From positions 2,170,001 to 2,234,000 of the forward strand of contig CAVWRA010000006.1 in NCBI GenBank assembly GCA_963757265.1: a stretch of 64,000 bases of DNA, read 5' to 3'. Made by a program: the position numbers and the translations under genes. The DNA is from CAIVVT01 sp963757265. GTDB taxonomy: Bacteria; Acidobacteriota; Terriglobia; Bryobacterales; Bryobacteraceae. The notes under the pieces are model-generated. The model saw only the letters and a list, made by a program, of their open reading frames with translations, did not search any database and had not been told where the DNA came from. Positions 53,166 through 61,537 of the stretch are shown one piece after another; position 1 is the stretch's first letter; every line of letters starts with the position of its first letter.

Positions 53166-53695
53166 GAGGTGGCGGCTACCGCGGCGCCACCGGCGCTGGC
53201 GTCCTCCATGTAGAGGACGAGCAGGTACCAGCAAAACGTGAGAAGCAGGGGCAGATCGGCACGGCGGCGCGCGGATTCGTGGATCGTGACACTGGCGCCG
53301 CGGTGGGTCAAGCCGGTGTTTTCAAAGGCGATCAGCTCCTGATCCTGCGGCGAGAAGAGGGCCCAGCGGCTGGCCCAGAAGCTAACGGAACGGAACTCGA
53401 GCTGTTCCGAGCCGGCCAGGAGCCGGCCGCTGGACTGCGGCCAGTGGGGCCGATAGGAAGCGACATCAGTCTCCGTGCCGGCGGTGCGGGCGGTCACGAC
53501 GGGCGAGAAGAAGCCGGAGCGCTTGAAAGTCCAGGCGGCGCCGGCAGCGGCGGCAGTGGCGAGCGAACCGAAGGGGGAGTCGAAGTGCAATTCAGCCAGC
53601 AGGGAATCGGCGGAGCGGAGCTCCCAGCGGCGCGTCCACATGGAGTTCTGCTGCCAGGCGAGTCCGCCGGTGGTATGAGAATCAACGGGTATCAT
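53162..53695 (-). CDS. Uncharacterised protein upstream of glycosyltransferase
   Basis: 177 residues from ATG 53695 (MIPVDSHTTGGLAWQQNSM); a later ATG at 53641 (MWTRRWELRS) is also possible. The pattern of short beta strands (WELRSADSLLAELHF, WTFKRSGFFSPVVTAR, QLEFRSVSFWASRWALFS) suggests a tubby/LURP-like barrel. A C-terminal hydrophobic stretch (LPLLLTFCWYLLVLYM) could be a membrane helix. The function is unknown. It is divergent from the Hyi-like gene, 41 bases apart. Confidence 0.6.
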   Translation of the reverse strand: MIPVDSHTTGGLAWQQNSMWTRRWELRSADSLLAELHFDSPFGSLATAAAAGAAWTFKRSGFFSPVVTARTAGTETDVASYRPHWPQSSGRLLAGSEQLEFRSVSFWASRWALFSPQDQELIAFENTGLTHRGASVTIHESARRRADLPLLLTFCWYLLVLYMEDASAGGAAVAATS

Positions 53696-53736
53696 TGTTA
53701 TCTCCGCCTGGGCCCTCCTCTGGTAGGCTATACAGC

Positions 53737-54576
53737 ATGAATCGTCGCACTTTTGTCTCCATGGCGCCACTGGCGGCAATGGCCTCCAAGACGGCTACGG
53801 CCGAGCCGGCGGCGGTGCCGGCCGGGCGGCTGAAGCAGTCGCTGTGCCGGTGGTGTTACTCCAAGGTTCCGCTGGACGAGTTGTGCCAGGCGGCGGTCAA
53901 GCTGGGCTTGCAGGCGATGGACCTGCTGGAGCCCAAAGACTGGCCGGTGGCGCAAAAGTATGGGCTGAAACTGACCGTAGTGCCCGGTCCGACTTCGATC
54001 CCGGACGGGCTGAACCGCAAGGAGAACCACGACGGGATCGAGAAGCGTTACCGCGAGGTGGTGGAGCGGGCCGTGGCGGCCAAGGCCAGCTCGACGATCA
54101 TCTTTTCCGGCAACCGCCGCGGGATGAGCGACGAGGAGGGCCTGGACAACACCGTGATCGGGCTGAACCGGATCAAGAAGATCGCCGAGGACGCCGGGCT
54201 GCTGACGGTGCTCGAGCTGCTCAACTCCAAGTGGGACCACAAGGACTACATGTGCGACCACACGAAGTGGGGTGTCGAGGTGGTGAAGCGGGTGAACTCG
54301 CCGCAGATCAAGCTGCTGTACGACATCTACCACATGCAGATCATGGAGGGCGACGTCATCCGGACGATCCGCGACTATCACCAGTACATCGGGCACTATC
54401 ACACGGGCGGGATTCCAGGACGGCACGAGATCGACGACACGCAGGAGCTGAATTACCACGCGGTGGGCAAGGCGATCGCCGATACGGGCTACGAGGGCTA
54501 CTTCGCGCACGAGTTCCTGCCTACGCACGACTGGTTCGAGAGCCTGAAACAGGCGGTCCAGATCTGCACGGTATAG
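53737..54576 (+). CDS. Hydroxypyruvate isomerase/sugar-phosphate epimerase-like TIM barrel
   Basis: 279 residues. The N-terminus MNRRTFVSMAPLAAMA carries an RR-type (Tat-like) leader, common in this family in acidobacteria. The barrel reads LKQSLCRWCYSKVPLDELCQAAVKLGLQAMDLLEPKDWP, TVLELLNSKWDHKDYMCDHTKW, IKLLYDIYHMQIMEGDVIRTI and GHYHTGGIPGRHEID, with Glu/Asp/His metal ligands of the xylose-isomerase-like family. It isomerises or epimerises a small sugar acid or sugar phosphate; the exact substrate is not known. Hairpin terminators follow at 54711. Confidence 0.85.
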   Translation: MNRRTFVSMAPLAAMASKTATAEPAAVPAGRLKQSLCRWCYSKVPLDELCQAAVKLGLQAMDLLEPKDWPVAQKYGLKLTVVPGPTSIPDGLNRKENHDGIEKRYREVVERAVAAKASSTIIFSGNRRGMSDEEGLDNTVIGLNRIKKIAEDAGLLTVLELLNSKWDHKDYMCDHTKWGVEVVKRVNSPQIKLLYDIYHMQIMEGDVIRTIRDYHQYIGHYHTGGIPGRHEIDDTQELNYHAVGKAIADTGYEGYFAHEFLPTHDWFESLKQAVQICTV

Positions 54577-54710
54577 CGCCGGCGTCCGGACACGCGCCGG
54601 CGGTTGCCAGAGAGCCAGATCGAGGCCGCTTCTGGACGGGCGCGCGGGGTGTGGACGAGCGCTCGACAGACCCCCAAATTCATGGCCTGGTGGCGCTCGC
54701 TTCAAAACGC

Positions 54711-54737
54711 AAACGTGCTAAGAATTAGCACGTTTTT
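54711..54737 (+). terminator. Rho-independent terminator for the Hyi-like gene
   Basis: Arms AAACGTGCTAA (54711-54721) and TTAGCACGTTT (54725-54735), loop GAA, then a five-base T run on the plus strand. Confidence 0.75.
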
Positions 54738-54762
54738 AACCAAGAATCAACGAGTTACGGGG

Positions 54763-54787
54763 AAAAACGTGCTAATTTCAGCACGTT
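54763..54787 (-). terminator. Rho-independent terminator for the GH172 gene
   Basis: Arms AACGTGCT (54766-54773) and AGCACGTT (54780-54787), loop AATTTC. On the minus strand the stem is followed by a T run (plus-strand AAAAA at 54763-54767). Confidence 0.7.
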
Positions 54788-54910
54788 GCCCCGGCCCAGC
54801 ATGCTCGATCCGCGGCTGCGAAACGCGTGCGTTCGCGCCTCCGCTGCGCAGGCGGCTATGGAGAAAGGGGTTTGAGGCTGACCCGATTTCCAGCAGACTG
54901 ATGCTTATCC

Positions 54911-56014
54911 CTATTTCGTGTAAGAAACAGCCTGAGTCGGCGCCGTCCGCTCAGCGAACGGCTGGAGCATCGGGGCGGGATGCGCTCCATCCTGGTACCA
55001 GTAGGCCACGCTGGTGTAATCGTCCTTGCTTGGGACCTGGCCATTTTCGTAGCGCTGGTTCTGGATCACGACTTTCAAAGACTTCTGAAACCGCACGGGA
55101 TTGGTCACGTACCAGCGGTACATCCGGTTCTTGCCGGCTTCGTTCTGGATGTAGCCGGCATACATATAAGAGAAGGTGTGCTCAAAACTCCAACATGACC
55201 CGTATTCATCCTCCGTGCCGGGCGTGTGGGTCATTGCTTTTCCATCCAGGTGAAAAATCGTGTCGCCTTCACCCCACCAACCCGCGTAGCGGGTAAACAC
55301 CTGGAGAAAATTCCCGACATAGTGGCCGCTCCCGTGAACATCGAGAATGGTATGAAGGCCGTCCTCGGTGGGGTTGGATCGCTTCCATGTGCAGTGCAAC
55401 CGGCTCTGCTCCTTTGCGTAGCTGGCGTTCTTCTCGTAATCGATGCCATAAGCTACTGAGCGGGAGTACCGGATATCTCCGTCGTTGGCCAGCACGAAAC
55501 GGGCGCGCCTGGAGAATGGCATTGGTAGATGGCTCATGAAGCAGCGGTGGTTGATCTGCAGCACAGCGGACTGATAATCGATCGGTGTTCTATCCAGGGC
55601 GCCAAAGAAATCCCAGAGAGGAACCCACACGCTGGGCGCCTTTTCATCGTCCCAGAAAACTTTCAAGGTCAGCCCGGGGTAAAAATCTCCCGCGTCTCCT
55701 GCCCGCGCGGCCGCCCATGACTCGCGGCTGCTGTCCGTGATGTAGAAGTATGTGACGATGCCGGGTCCGGCGAGATCAGCCAGTTCGATTTCCTTACCCG
55801 GGTCCAGGTTGATATTGTGGTACTCCATGTGATTGGCAAACTGCCCGGGAGTCAAACGGTACAATTCCTGTGCGTTCTGCGCATTGGCGCGTGAAATACA
55901 GCACAGAAGAAGCGCCGTCGCCGCCAGGAGAATCCGGCCGCATTGGGAGGCTCCAGGATCACGCCGTCGCAGCTCCCGGAAGATCAGAACCGCGGGCACA
56001 GGAAGAGAGGTCAT
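54911..56014 (-). CDS. DUF2961 protein (GH172-like), secreted
   Basis: About 367 residues with an N-terminal hydrophobic signal region (ILLAATALLLCCISRANA). The DUF2961 core is clear: LADLAGPGIVTYFYITD, LTLKVFWDDEKAPSVWVPLWDFFG, LPMPFSRRARFVLANDGD, FTRYAGWWGEGDTIFHLDGK and GTEDEYGSCW. DUF2961 proteins form the GH172 family (difructose-anhydride and arabinofuranosidase activities). Substrate unknown. ATG at 56014 is chosen; GGAGG lies just upstream. Two earlier in-frame ATGs exist at 56017 and 56038. Confidence 0.88.
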   Translation of the reverse strand: MTSLPVPAVLIFRELRRRDPGASQCGRILLAATALLLCCISRANAQNAQELYRLTPGQFANHMEYHNINLDPGKEIELADLAGPGIVTYFYITDSSRESWAAARAGDAGDFYPGLTLKVFWDDEKAPSVWVPLWDFFGALDRTPIDYQSAVLQINHRCFMSHLPMPFSRRARFVLANDGDIRYSRSVAYGIDYEKNASYAKEQSRLHCTWKRSNPTEDGLHTILDVHGSGHYVGNFLQVFTRYAGWWGEGDTIFHLDGKAMTHTPGTEDEYGSCWSFEHTFSYMYAGYIQNEAGKNRMYRWYVTNPVRFQKSLKVVIQNQRYENGQVPSKDDYTSVAYWYQDGAHPAPMLQPFAERTAPTQAVSYTK

Positions 56015-56107
56015 CATTCCTCCATCGTTGAAAAACACTCGAAGCTAAGCGAGGCCATTTGGGGCATCTTATCAAGCATGCCTCGGCTGGGCGGGGAAGG
56101 GGACGGG

Positions 56108-56185
56108 AAAGGGGACGTCCTGATGTGTCCCGCCCGGACTTTTCGCCCTTTCGCCTTTCGCTGGGACAAATCAGGACGTCCCTTT
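56108..56185. repeat. Long palindromic element, 78 bp
   Basis: Arms at 56108-56131 and 56163-56185 carry GACGTCCTGAT-G-TGTCCC and GGGACAAATCAGGACGTCCC, complementary at about 22 of 24 positions, with a 31-base loop between. This looks like a REP/MITE-type intergenic palindrome. It lies upstream of both flanking genes. Confidence 0.65.
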
Positions 56186-56302
56186 GCCGCTTTCCCACTC
56201 GCCGTCCAGGCTACTGCTGCCGCAGCGGAGGCGCGGCGATTTTTCTCATGGGCCGGCTTGACGGGATGAACGAGAACATGAAATCTTGCTTCGGGAGGTC
56301 GT

Positions 56303-57088
56303 ATGTCTCAGCATTCGCACATGGAACTCTGGAATTGGAAAGTTAGGCTTGTGGCCGGGTCAACAGTGGCCGCACTGGTTGTCGTGCCATGGCTGTGGCC
56401 GCGGGAAACGCACAGGGAGAGCGGGCTGCCGGCCACTGCCCCTGCCGCGGGGACGCACGGGCCATACAGCACCCGCTTCGCGCAAAACGAGAACCCCCTC
56501 TCGGAAGGGGGCCAATGGTCCAATGGGCGGAAGGACGGACTGGATTGGACCGACGTTCGGGCAACTCCGGGCTTCGCCTTCGGGACCGAAATCGGCGGGG
56601 CAAGACCCGCGCCGCAGAAATATGACGATTCCACAGCCCTGTTGAAGGGTACCTGGGGCCCGAACCAGACCGTCCAAGCCACGGTTCACGTGGTGAACCC
56701 AAGCCAGGACGGCAAGGTCTATGAGGAGGTGGAGTTGCGCCTGCGCAGTTCCCTTTCGGCCCACAATTGCACGGGGTATGAAGTCATGTTTCGATGTTCC
56801 AAAACTTCGAAGGCATACTGCAATGTCGCCCGGTGGGAAGGGCCGCTCGGAAAATTCACGATGCTGAAAGAGACGCAAGGCTCGAAGTACGGGGTTCAGG
56901 ATGGAGACGTGGTGAAAGCCACGATGATCGGAAACGTCCTCACGGTGTTCATCAACGGCGCGCAGGTGGTTCAGGTCAGCGACGACAAGTTCACGGGCGG
57001 AAACCCGGGGATAGGGTTCTACCTCGAAGGAGCCGCCGGCGTGATGGGCGATTACGGTTTTTCAAGTTTCATGGTGACCGACAAATAG
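56303..57088 (+). CDS. Membrane-anchored LamG-like (DUF1080-type) protein
   Basis: 261 residues. One N-terminal helix (VRLVAGSTVAALVVVPWLW) anchors the protein. The rest is beta-rich and resembles a concanavalin-like jelly-roll: WGPNQTVQATVHVV, YEEVELRLRSSL, GYEVMFRCSKT, WEGPLGKFTMLKE, DGDVVKATMIGNVLTVFINGAQVVQV and NPGIGFYLEGAAGVMGDYGFSSFMV. This is like DUF1080/LamG domains that bind or cut glycans. GGGAGG precedes ATG 56303. Confidence 0.75.
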   Translation: MSQHSHMELWNWKVRLVAGSTVAALVVVPWLWPRETHRESGLPATAPAAGTHGPYSTRFAQNENPLSEGGQWSNGRKDGLDWTDVRATPGFAFGTEIGGARPAPQKYDDSTALLKGTWGPNQTVQATVHVVNPSQDGKVYEEVELRLRSSLSAHNCTGYEVMFRCSKTSKAYCNVARWEGPLGKFTMLKETQGSKYGVQDGDVVKATMIGNVLTVFINGAQVVQVSDDKFTGGNPGIGFYLEGAAGVMGDYGFSSFMVTDK

Positions 57089-57704
57089 AGCGTCGCCGTT
57101 CCTCCTTTCACCGTTTCACCCTTTCACGCGGCGGTTGGTTTATTCGCTCCGCGTTCGCCTTTGGGCCGGGCGGGCGAGGCGGTCGTCCGGGGTCAGCCGC
57201 AGCCTGCCTCTCGGGGCGATTTTGGCGTGGAATTGAATTGCACCGGCAACAATTCGCCGTGAAAAACACGGTTTTCACCGTGTACCGACCGTGGAAAATG
57301 CGGTTTTTTGCCATTTTGCGTAATCATGGATTTCTAAAGGACTTAGCGGAAATGGGCGGAAAATGCGGGCGCGCGGTGGGCGCAAGTGATTGATTTTAAG
57401 TGACTTCCGCGATCGTCACGGTGGATCTGTGGCAAACAAGGGACTTAAGTCAATTTCAGGTGCCTTTTGACGAACATTAACACGCTGCACCGGGCGTCAC
57501 GGTGGATCTGTTGCAATGATTAGAGTTACAGACATTAACAGGCCACATTAACACGCGTCACCGTGCGTCACGGTGGATCTGTTGCAATCATTGGACTTCC
57601 GAACATTAACAGGCCCATTTCTGCGCGAAAAACGCGTTCGCCGTGCAAGTACGGTTTTCTAAAGGACTTAACGAAATTAGCCCGATTTTGGCGGGAGCGG
57701 GAGA
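57089..57704. other. Non-coding region of short repeats
   Basis: About 600 bases with no gene. It holds three copies of GTCACGGTGGATCTGT, four of ACATTAACA and two of TTTCTAAAGGACTTA, described in the next entry. Confidence 0.6.
57300..57680. repeat. Interspersed short-repeat block
   Basis: GTCACGGTGGATCTGT occurs at 57415, 57496 and 57567. ACATTAACA with a following CG or GG occurs near 57474, 57532, 57545 and 57603. TTTCTAAAGGACTTA occurs near 57330 and 57656. The AT-rich, ordered repeats differ from all other intergenic regions in the window. Confidence 0.65.
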
Positions 57705-58859
57705 TTACGCGGTTTTGGCGGGGTTGGCGGGGGTGGCTGGGAGGGGTTCGAGCAGACCGCCGGAGGAGAGGCGGAAGCGCTGGCCGCGCCAGACGACATT
57801 GTGGCCGGCGAGGGAGCACAGCCAGATGGTGAAAGCCCACAGATCCCACAGCGGGGCGAGCGGCGAAAGCAGTAGCGCGAGGAGGCTTTCCAAAGCGAAG
57901 AAGCCGCCGACGATGGCCATGACGAGGCGGGCGGCGAGGAGCATGAAAGCCAGGCTCCAGAGGCCGAAGACGAAGCACAAGACGATCCACAGGCCGGCGT
58001 GCGTGATGGGCAGGCCGAGGAAGCCGCCGCCGCGGCAGGCGCGGAGGGTGCGGGCCCAGCGGAGCTGGTGCTGCCAGACGTGTGTCCAGGAGGGGGCGGA
58101 GAGGTGGGTTTCGACCACCAGCTCGGAGAAGAGGGCGCGGCCGCCCAGGGAGGTGAGGCGTTTGGCGAGCTGATAGTCGTCGGCGAGGTAGCCGGCGAGG
58201 GGGGCGAAGCCGCCGGCGCGGAGGAGATCTTCGCGGCGGAAACAGAGGGTCGAACCGAGGCCGAATTCGCGGACGCCGACGAGCGGGGCGACGAGGGCGC
58301 TGGGGACGAAATCGACGGAGATGCCGAAGGCTTCCCAGACGCCGGCGACGGAGCCGGCGGCGGCGCGGTAGAGGCAGGTGACGAGGGCGGGCTTGTCGAT
58401 GACGAGCCGGGCGGCGAGGCGGCGGAGGTAGTCACGGGGGACGCTGATGTCGCTGTCGTTGACGACGAGGACGGGATGGCGCGAGGCGGGAAGGAGATCG
58501 ATGAGCACGCCGACCTTGCCGTTGGGGGCGGGGGACTGGCATTCGAGGAGGCGGATGGAGACCTCGGGGTGGGCACTGATGAGGTTGCGGATGACGGGGA
58601 CGGCGGGATCGTCGAGGGACTGGACGCCGAAGAGGATTTCGAACTCGGGGTAGTCCTGGAGGGCGTGGGAGTCCAGGGCGCCGGCGAGCTCCGAATCGAG
58701 ACCGCAGACGGGCTTGAGGATGGAGATGGCGGGCAGAGAAGCGGGCTGCGGGCGGCGGCGGACGAGGTGCGATTCAAGACGGAAAGAGAGCGCCGCGAGG
58801 ATGGCCACGACCTGATAGGCGAGGGCCACGAAACCGAATATATAAAGAACAACTACCAC
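57705..58859 (-). CDS. hpnI: Hopanoid-associated glycosyltransferase HpnI (GT2)
   Basis: 384 residues. An N-terminal helix is followed by a GT2 domain (ISILKPVCGLDSELAGALDSHALQDYPEFEILFGVQ, with VLVVNDSDISVP as the D-x-D/S segment, and QHQLRWART as the Q-x-x-R-W motif). Several C-terminal membrane helices follow. It resembles ceramide glucosyltransferase and HpnI, which adds N-acetylglucosamine to bacteriohopanetetrol. hpnJ, a functionally linked enzyme, is in the same minus-strand cluster. The start is GTG at 58859 with no good Shine-Dalgarno. Confidence 0.85.
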   Translation of the reverse strand: MVVVLYIFGFVALAYQVVAILAALSFRLESHLVRRRPQPASLPAISILKPVCGLDSELAGALDSHALQDYPEFEILFGVQSLDDPAVPVIRNLISAHPEVSIRLLECQSPAPNGKVGVLIDLLPASRHPVLVVNDSDISVPRDYLRRLAARLVIDKPALVTCLYRAAAGSVAGVWEAFGISVDFVPSALVAPLVGVREFGLGSTLCFRREDLLRAGGFAPLAGYLADDYQLAKRLTSLGGRALFSELVVETHLSAPSWTHVWQHQLRWARTLRACRGGGFLGLPITHAGLWIVLCFVFGLWSLAFMLLAARLVMAIVGGFFALESLLALLLSPLAPLWDLWAFTIWLCSLAGHNVVWRGQRFRLSSGGLLEPLPATPANPAKTA

Positions 58860-58897
58860 TGGACTGGAGGCGGAGGAACCGTGTGGCCGAGTGAAGA

Positions 58898-59209
58898 TTA
58901 CTGTGCCAAGAGAACTACTCCGCCGGCTACGAGGATAGCACCGAGCCAGCGGCGCAGTTCGACTTTTTCACACAAGACGACGCGGGCGAGGAAGGTGTCG
59001 ATGGCGATGCTGGCGGCGCTGGCGGGGACGGCGAAGCTGAGCGGGGCGATGCGCAGGAGCTGGGTGAAGGAGAAGAACGAAATGGCCATGAAGAAGATGG
59101 AAAGGGGCAGCTTCCAACGGCGGCCGCTGGCGTTGCGCATGCCGTGGGATTGGAGGAGATCGGAGCAGACGGTGCCGCCAACGATGCCGCTGAGGTAGAG
59201 CCACTTCAT
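58898..59209 (-). CDS. EamA/SMR-like small membrane transporter subunit 1
   Basis: 103 residues, four predicted helices (KWLYLSGIVGGTVCSDLL, LPLSIFFMAISFFSFTQLL, APLSFAVPASAASIAIDTFLAR, WLGAILVAGGVVLLA). This is the half-size DMT fold of EmrE and of the ArnE/ArnF lipid flippases. It lies between hpnI (38 bases) and a second DMT gene across a repeat array. A paired flippase for hopanoid or its sugar precursor is plausible but inferred. Confidence 0.75.
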   Translation of the reverse strand: MKWLYLSGIVGGTVCSDLLQSHGMRNASGRRWKLPLSIFFMAISFFSFTQLLRIAPLSFAVPASAASIAIDTFLARVVLCEKVELRRWLGAILVAGGVVLLAQ

Positions 59210-59267
59210 GGGCGGGATTCCGAGGAGGAGGAAAGCGCTGGCTGTGGTTGCGCGTCGGAAGGAAGGA

Positions 59268-59592
59268 CCACTCCCTCACGGTCGCGGCTCAGAAACACAC
59301 GGTCGCGGCTCAGAAACACACGGTCGCGGCTCAGAAATCCACCGCTCCCTCCGGTCACGGTTCGGTCACACACCGCTCCCTCACGGTCGCGGCTCAGAAA
59401 CACACGGTCGCGGCTCAGAAACACACGGTCGCGGCTCAGAAACACACGGTCGCGGCTCAGAAATCCACCGCTCCCTCCGGTCGCGGTTCGGTCACACACG
59501 GCTCGGTCACACACGGCTCCCTCCGGTCGCGGTTCGGTCACACACCGCTCCCTCACGGTCGCGGCTCTGAAACGCACGGTCGCGGCTCAGAA
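59268..59592. repeat. 21-bp tandem array of the TCGCGGCTC repeat
   Basis: GGTCGCGGCTC occurs nine times. Within blocks the spacing is exactly 21 bp: 59280, 59301, 59322, then 59385, 59406, 59427 and 59448. Separate blocks are joined by CTCCCTCCGGTC and TTCGGTCACACAC spacers and contain three and four units. The core matches the dispersed repeats at 10655, 45252, 62020 and 62200. Confidence 0.85.
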
Positions 59593-59965
59593 GCGGTGGG
59601 GAGGGGCGGGCGGAGTGCTCGGTGAGGCCGGTGAGGATGGCGCCGAGCATGATAACGACGGTGCCGATCCAGCCGCGCGCCGGGACGCGTTCATGGAAGA
59701 AAACGGCGCCGGCGACGGCGGCGAGGACATAGCCGACGGCGGAGACGGGGACGACGAAGCTCAAGTCGGCCATTCCGAGAAGCCACATGCGGAGCAGCAT
59801 CCAGGCGGTCAGGATGGAGATGCCGAGGATGGCGACGGGCTGGAGGATGGAGGCGATGGGGCCGGCCGAGGGCGGGGCGTAGAGCATGGCCTGCTTGAGG
59901 ATGACGTTGCCGCCGACGTTGGCCAGAATGACGACGAAGGTGAGCAGCCAGACGCGGAGCTTCAT
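59507..59965 (-). CDS. EamA/SMR-like membrane transporter subunit 2 with repeat-encoded tail
   Basis: 152 residues. Residues 1-115 form four helices (LRVWLLTFVVILANVGGNVILKQAM, GPIASILQPVAILGISILTAWMLLRMWLL, LSFVVPVSAVGYVLAAVAGAVFFHE, IGTVVIMLGAILTGL) of the DMT half-transporter type. The last 30 or so residues (SRDRAFQSRDREGAVCDRTATG) are read from the tandem repeat array, which also supplies the stop. The start overlaps the hpnJ stop by 1 base (TGATG), so the two are translated together. Confidence 0.78.
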   Translation of the reverse strand: MKLRVWLLTFVVILANVGGNVILKQAMLYAPPSAGPIASILQPVAILGISILTAWMLLRMWLLGMADLSFVVPVSAVGYVLAAVAGAVFFHERVPARGWIGTVVIMLGAILTGLTEHSARPSPPLLSRDRAFQSRDREGAVCDRTATGGSRV

Positions 59966-61431
59966 CAGTCGCCGTTGGCCAGGGCAGCAGCGGATTGGCG
60001 GCGCTCGTCGGCGACGAAGCGCTTGCGCTTGTTGCGCAGGGCGAGGTATTCGCGGGCTTCCTTGTAAAGGCGTTTGCGCTCGGCGGTGTTGAAGAGAGCC
60101 TTGCGGACGATGCGCCAGGCGGCCTTGGGGCGGAAGTAATACTCACCGTAGAAGCGCTCGACCCAATCGAGGAGCTCGGCGTGATCGAGGCCGGGGTAGA
60201 TGATATTGGGGAGCTGGTGGCCGGACGAATCGACCATGGCGGCGTCGAGCTGGATGAGGCCGTTGTGTTTGAGGTAGTCGTAGAACTCGGTGCCGGGATA
60301 GGGCGCGGCGACGGAGACCTGGATGGTTTCGCAATCGAGGTCCTTGGCGAAGTCGATGGTCCTGCGGATCGATTCGCGGGTTTCGCCGGGCAGGCCGATG
60401 ATGAAGTCGCCGTGGACGGTGAGGCCGATTTTGTGAGCGTTTTTGGCAAAACGGCGGCCCATGTTGACGGTGGCGCCCTTCTTGATGTTCTTGAGGATCT
60501 GCTGCTCGCCGGATTCAAAGCCGACGATCAGGAGGCGGAAGCCGGCGTCCTTCATGGCGCGGAGGGTGTCCTCGTCGGTGGTGACGCGGGAGGTGCAGGA
60601 GAATGTGAAATTGAGCTTGGCGAGTTTGGCGCAGAGCTCAATGGTGCGCTCGCGCTTGTAGTTGAAGGTATCGTCGTCGAAGAAGATTTCCTGGAGGCCG
60701 GGGAAGTTGTCGATGGCCCAGCGGCACTCATTGAAGACGTCGTCGGAGGAGCGCAGGCGCCAGCGGTGGCCGGAGTGGGTTTGCGGCCACAGGCAGAAGG
60801 TGCACATGGCGGGGCAGCCGCGTGTGGTGTAGAGGGCGATGTAGGGATTCTTCAGGAAGGGGACGTTGTAGCGCGTGAAATCGAGGTCGCGCTTGTAGAC
60901 CTTGGTCACCCAGGGGAGCTCGTCGAGGTTCTCGATGTAGCCGCCCTCGGGATTGTGGACGAATGTGCCGTCGGGGCGGCGGTAGCTGACGCCGGGGAGT
61001 TCGTCGAGCTTCTTTTCGCCTTTGGCGTAGGCGACGATCTGGTAATCGAATTCGCGGCGGACGATGAAGTCGATGACGGTGTTGGTGAGGACTTTTTCCG
61101 GCTCGATGGTGACGGGCGGGCCGACGAAGCAGACCTTTAGCCGCGGGTTGACGTCCTTCATCATCTGGGCCATGCGGACGTCAACGTCGAAGCCGGGGGT
61201 GGAGGTGAAGAGGACCAGCAGCTCGAAGTCCCTGGACATCTGCACGGTTTGCTCGATGGAGACGCCGTGGGCGGGGGCGTCGAGGACCTTGGAGTCGGGG
61301 AGCAGGCCGGCGGGGTAGCAGAGCCAGACGGGGTACCAGTAGGACTCGATTTCGCGGGTGGCGGGCCAGCGCGAGCCGGCGCCGCCGTCAAAGCCCTCGA
61401 AGGAAGGCGGATTGAGGAAAAGAGTGCGCAT
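59965..61431 (-). CDS. hpnJ: Hopanoid biosynthesis radical SAM protein HpnJ
   Basis: 488 residues. An N-terminal cobalamin-binding-like domain (RTLFLNPPSFEGFDGGAGSRWPATREIESYWYPVWLCYPAG) precedes the radical SAM core with Cys206, Cys210 and Cys213 (CPAMCTFC). FFDDDTFN, LLIVGFESGEQQILKNIKKG and HGDFIIGLPGETRESI are typical. HpnJ acts in making the cyclitol ether of composite hopanoids. It opens the cluster hpnJ-DMT-DMT-hpnI. Membrane-associated location is expected from its lipid substrate. Confidence 0.88.
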   Translation of the reverse strand: MRTLFLNPPSFEGFDGGAGSRWPATREIESYWYPVWLCYPAGLLPDSKVLDAPAHGVSIEQTVQMSRDFELLVLFTSTPGFDVDVRMAQMMKDVNPRLKVCFVGPPVTIEPEKVLTNTVIDFIVRREFDYQIVAYAKGEKKLDELPGVSYRRPDGTFVHNPEGGYIENLDELPWVTKVYKRDLDFTRYNVPFLKNPYIALYTTRGCPAMCTFCLWPQTHSGHRWRLRSSDDVFNECRWAIDNFPGLQEIFFDDDTFNYKRERTIELCAKLAKLNFTFSCTSRVTTDEDTLRAMKDAGFRLLIVGFESGEQQILKNIKKGATVNMGRRFAKNAHKIGLTVHGDFIIGLPGETRESIRRTIDFAKDLDCETIQVSVAAPYPGTEFYDYLKHNGLIQLDAAMVDSSGHQLPNIIYPGLDHAELLDWVERFYGEYYFRPKAAWRIVRKALFNTAERKRLYKEAREYLALRNKRKRFVADERRQSAAALANGD

Positions 61432-61537
61432 GCAGTAGCAGATGCCCCAACGGGGTCTCCCGGGTCGGATAAACCACCGTAGTTACCAGTCTATCAGGAC
61501 AGTTTTTGGCGCGCCGCCTGGCGCGTCAGCGTTCCAA

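Larger units (their letters stand above)
54577..54910. other. Region between convergent genes, two matched hairpins
   Basis: About 330 bases. It has no gene; it holds the two terminators at 54711-54737 and 54763-54787, built from the same AACGTGCT stem. Confidence 0.7.

Noticed and set aside
59268..59592. CRISPR array
   Set aside because: Units are 21 bp with no unique spacers of CRISPR length, and the core repeats elsewhere as single copies; no cas genes are present.
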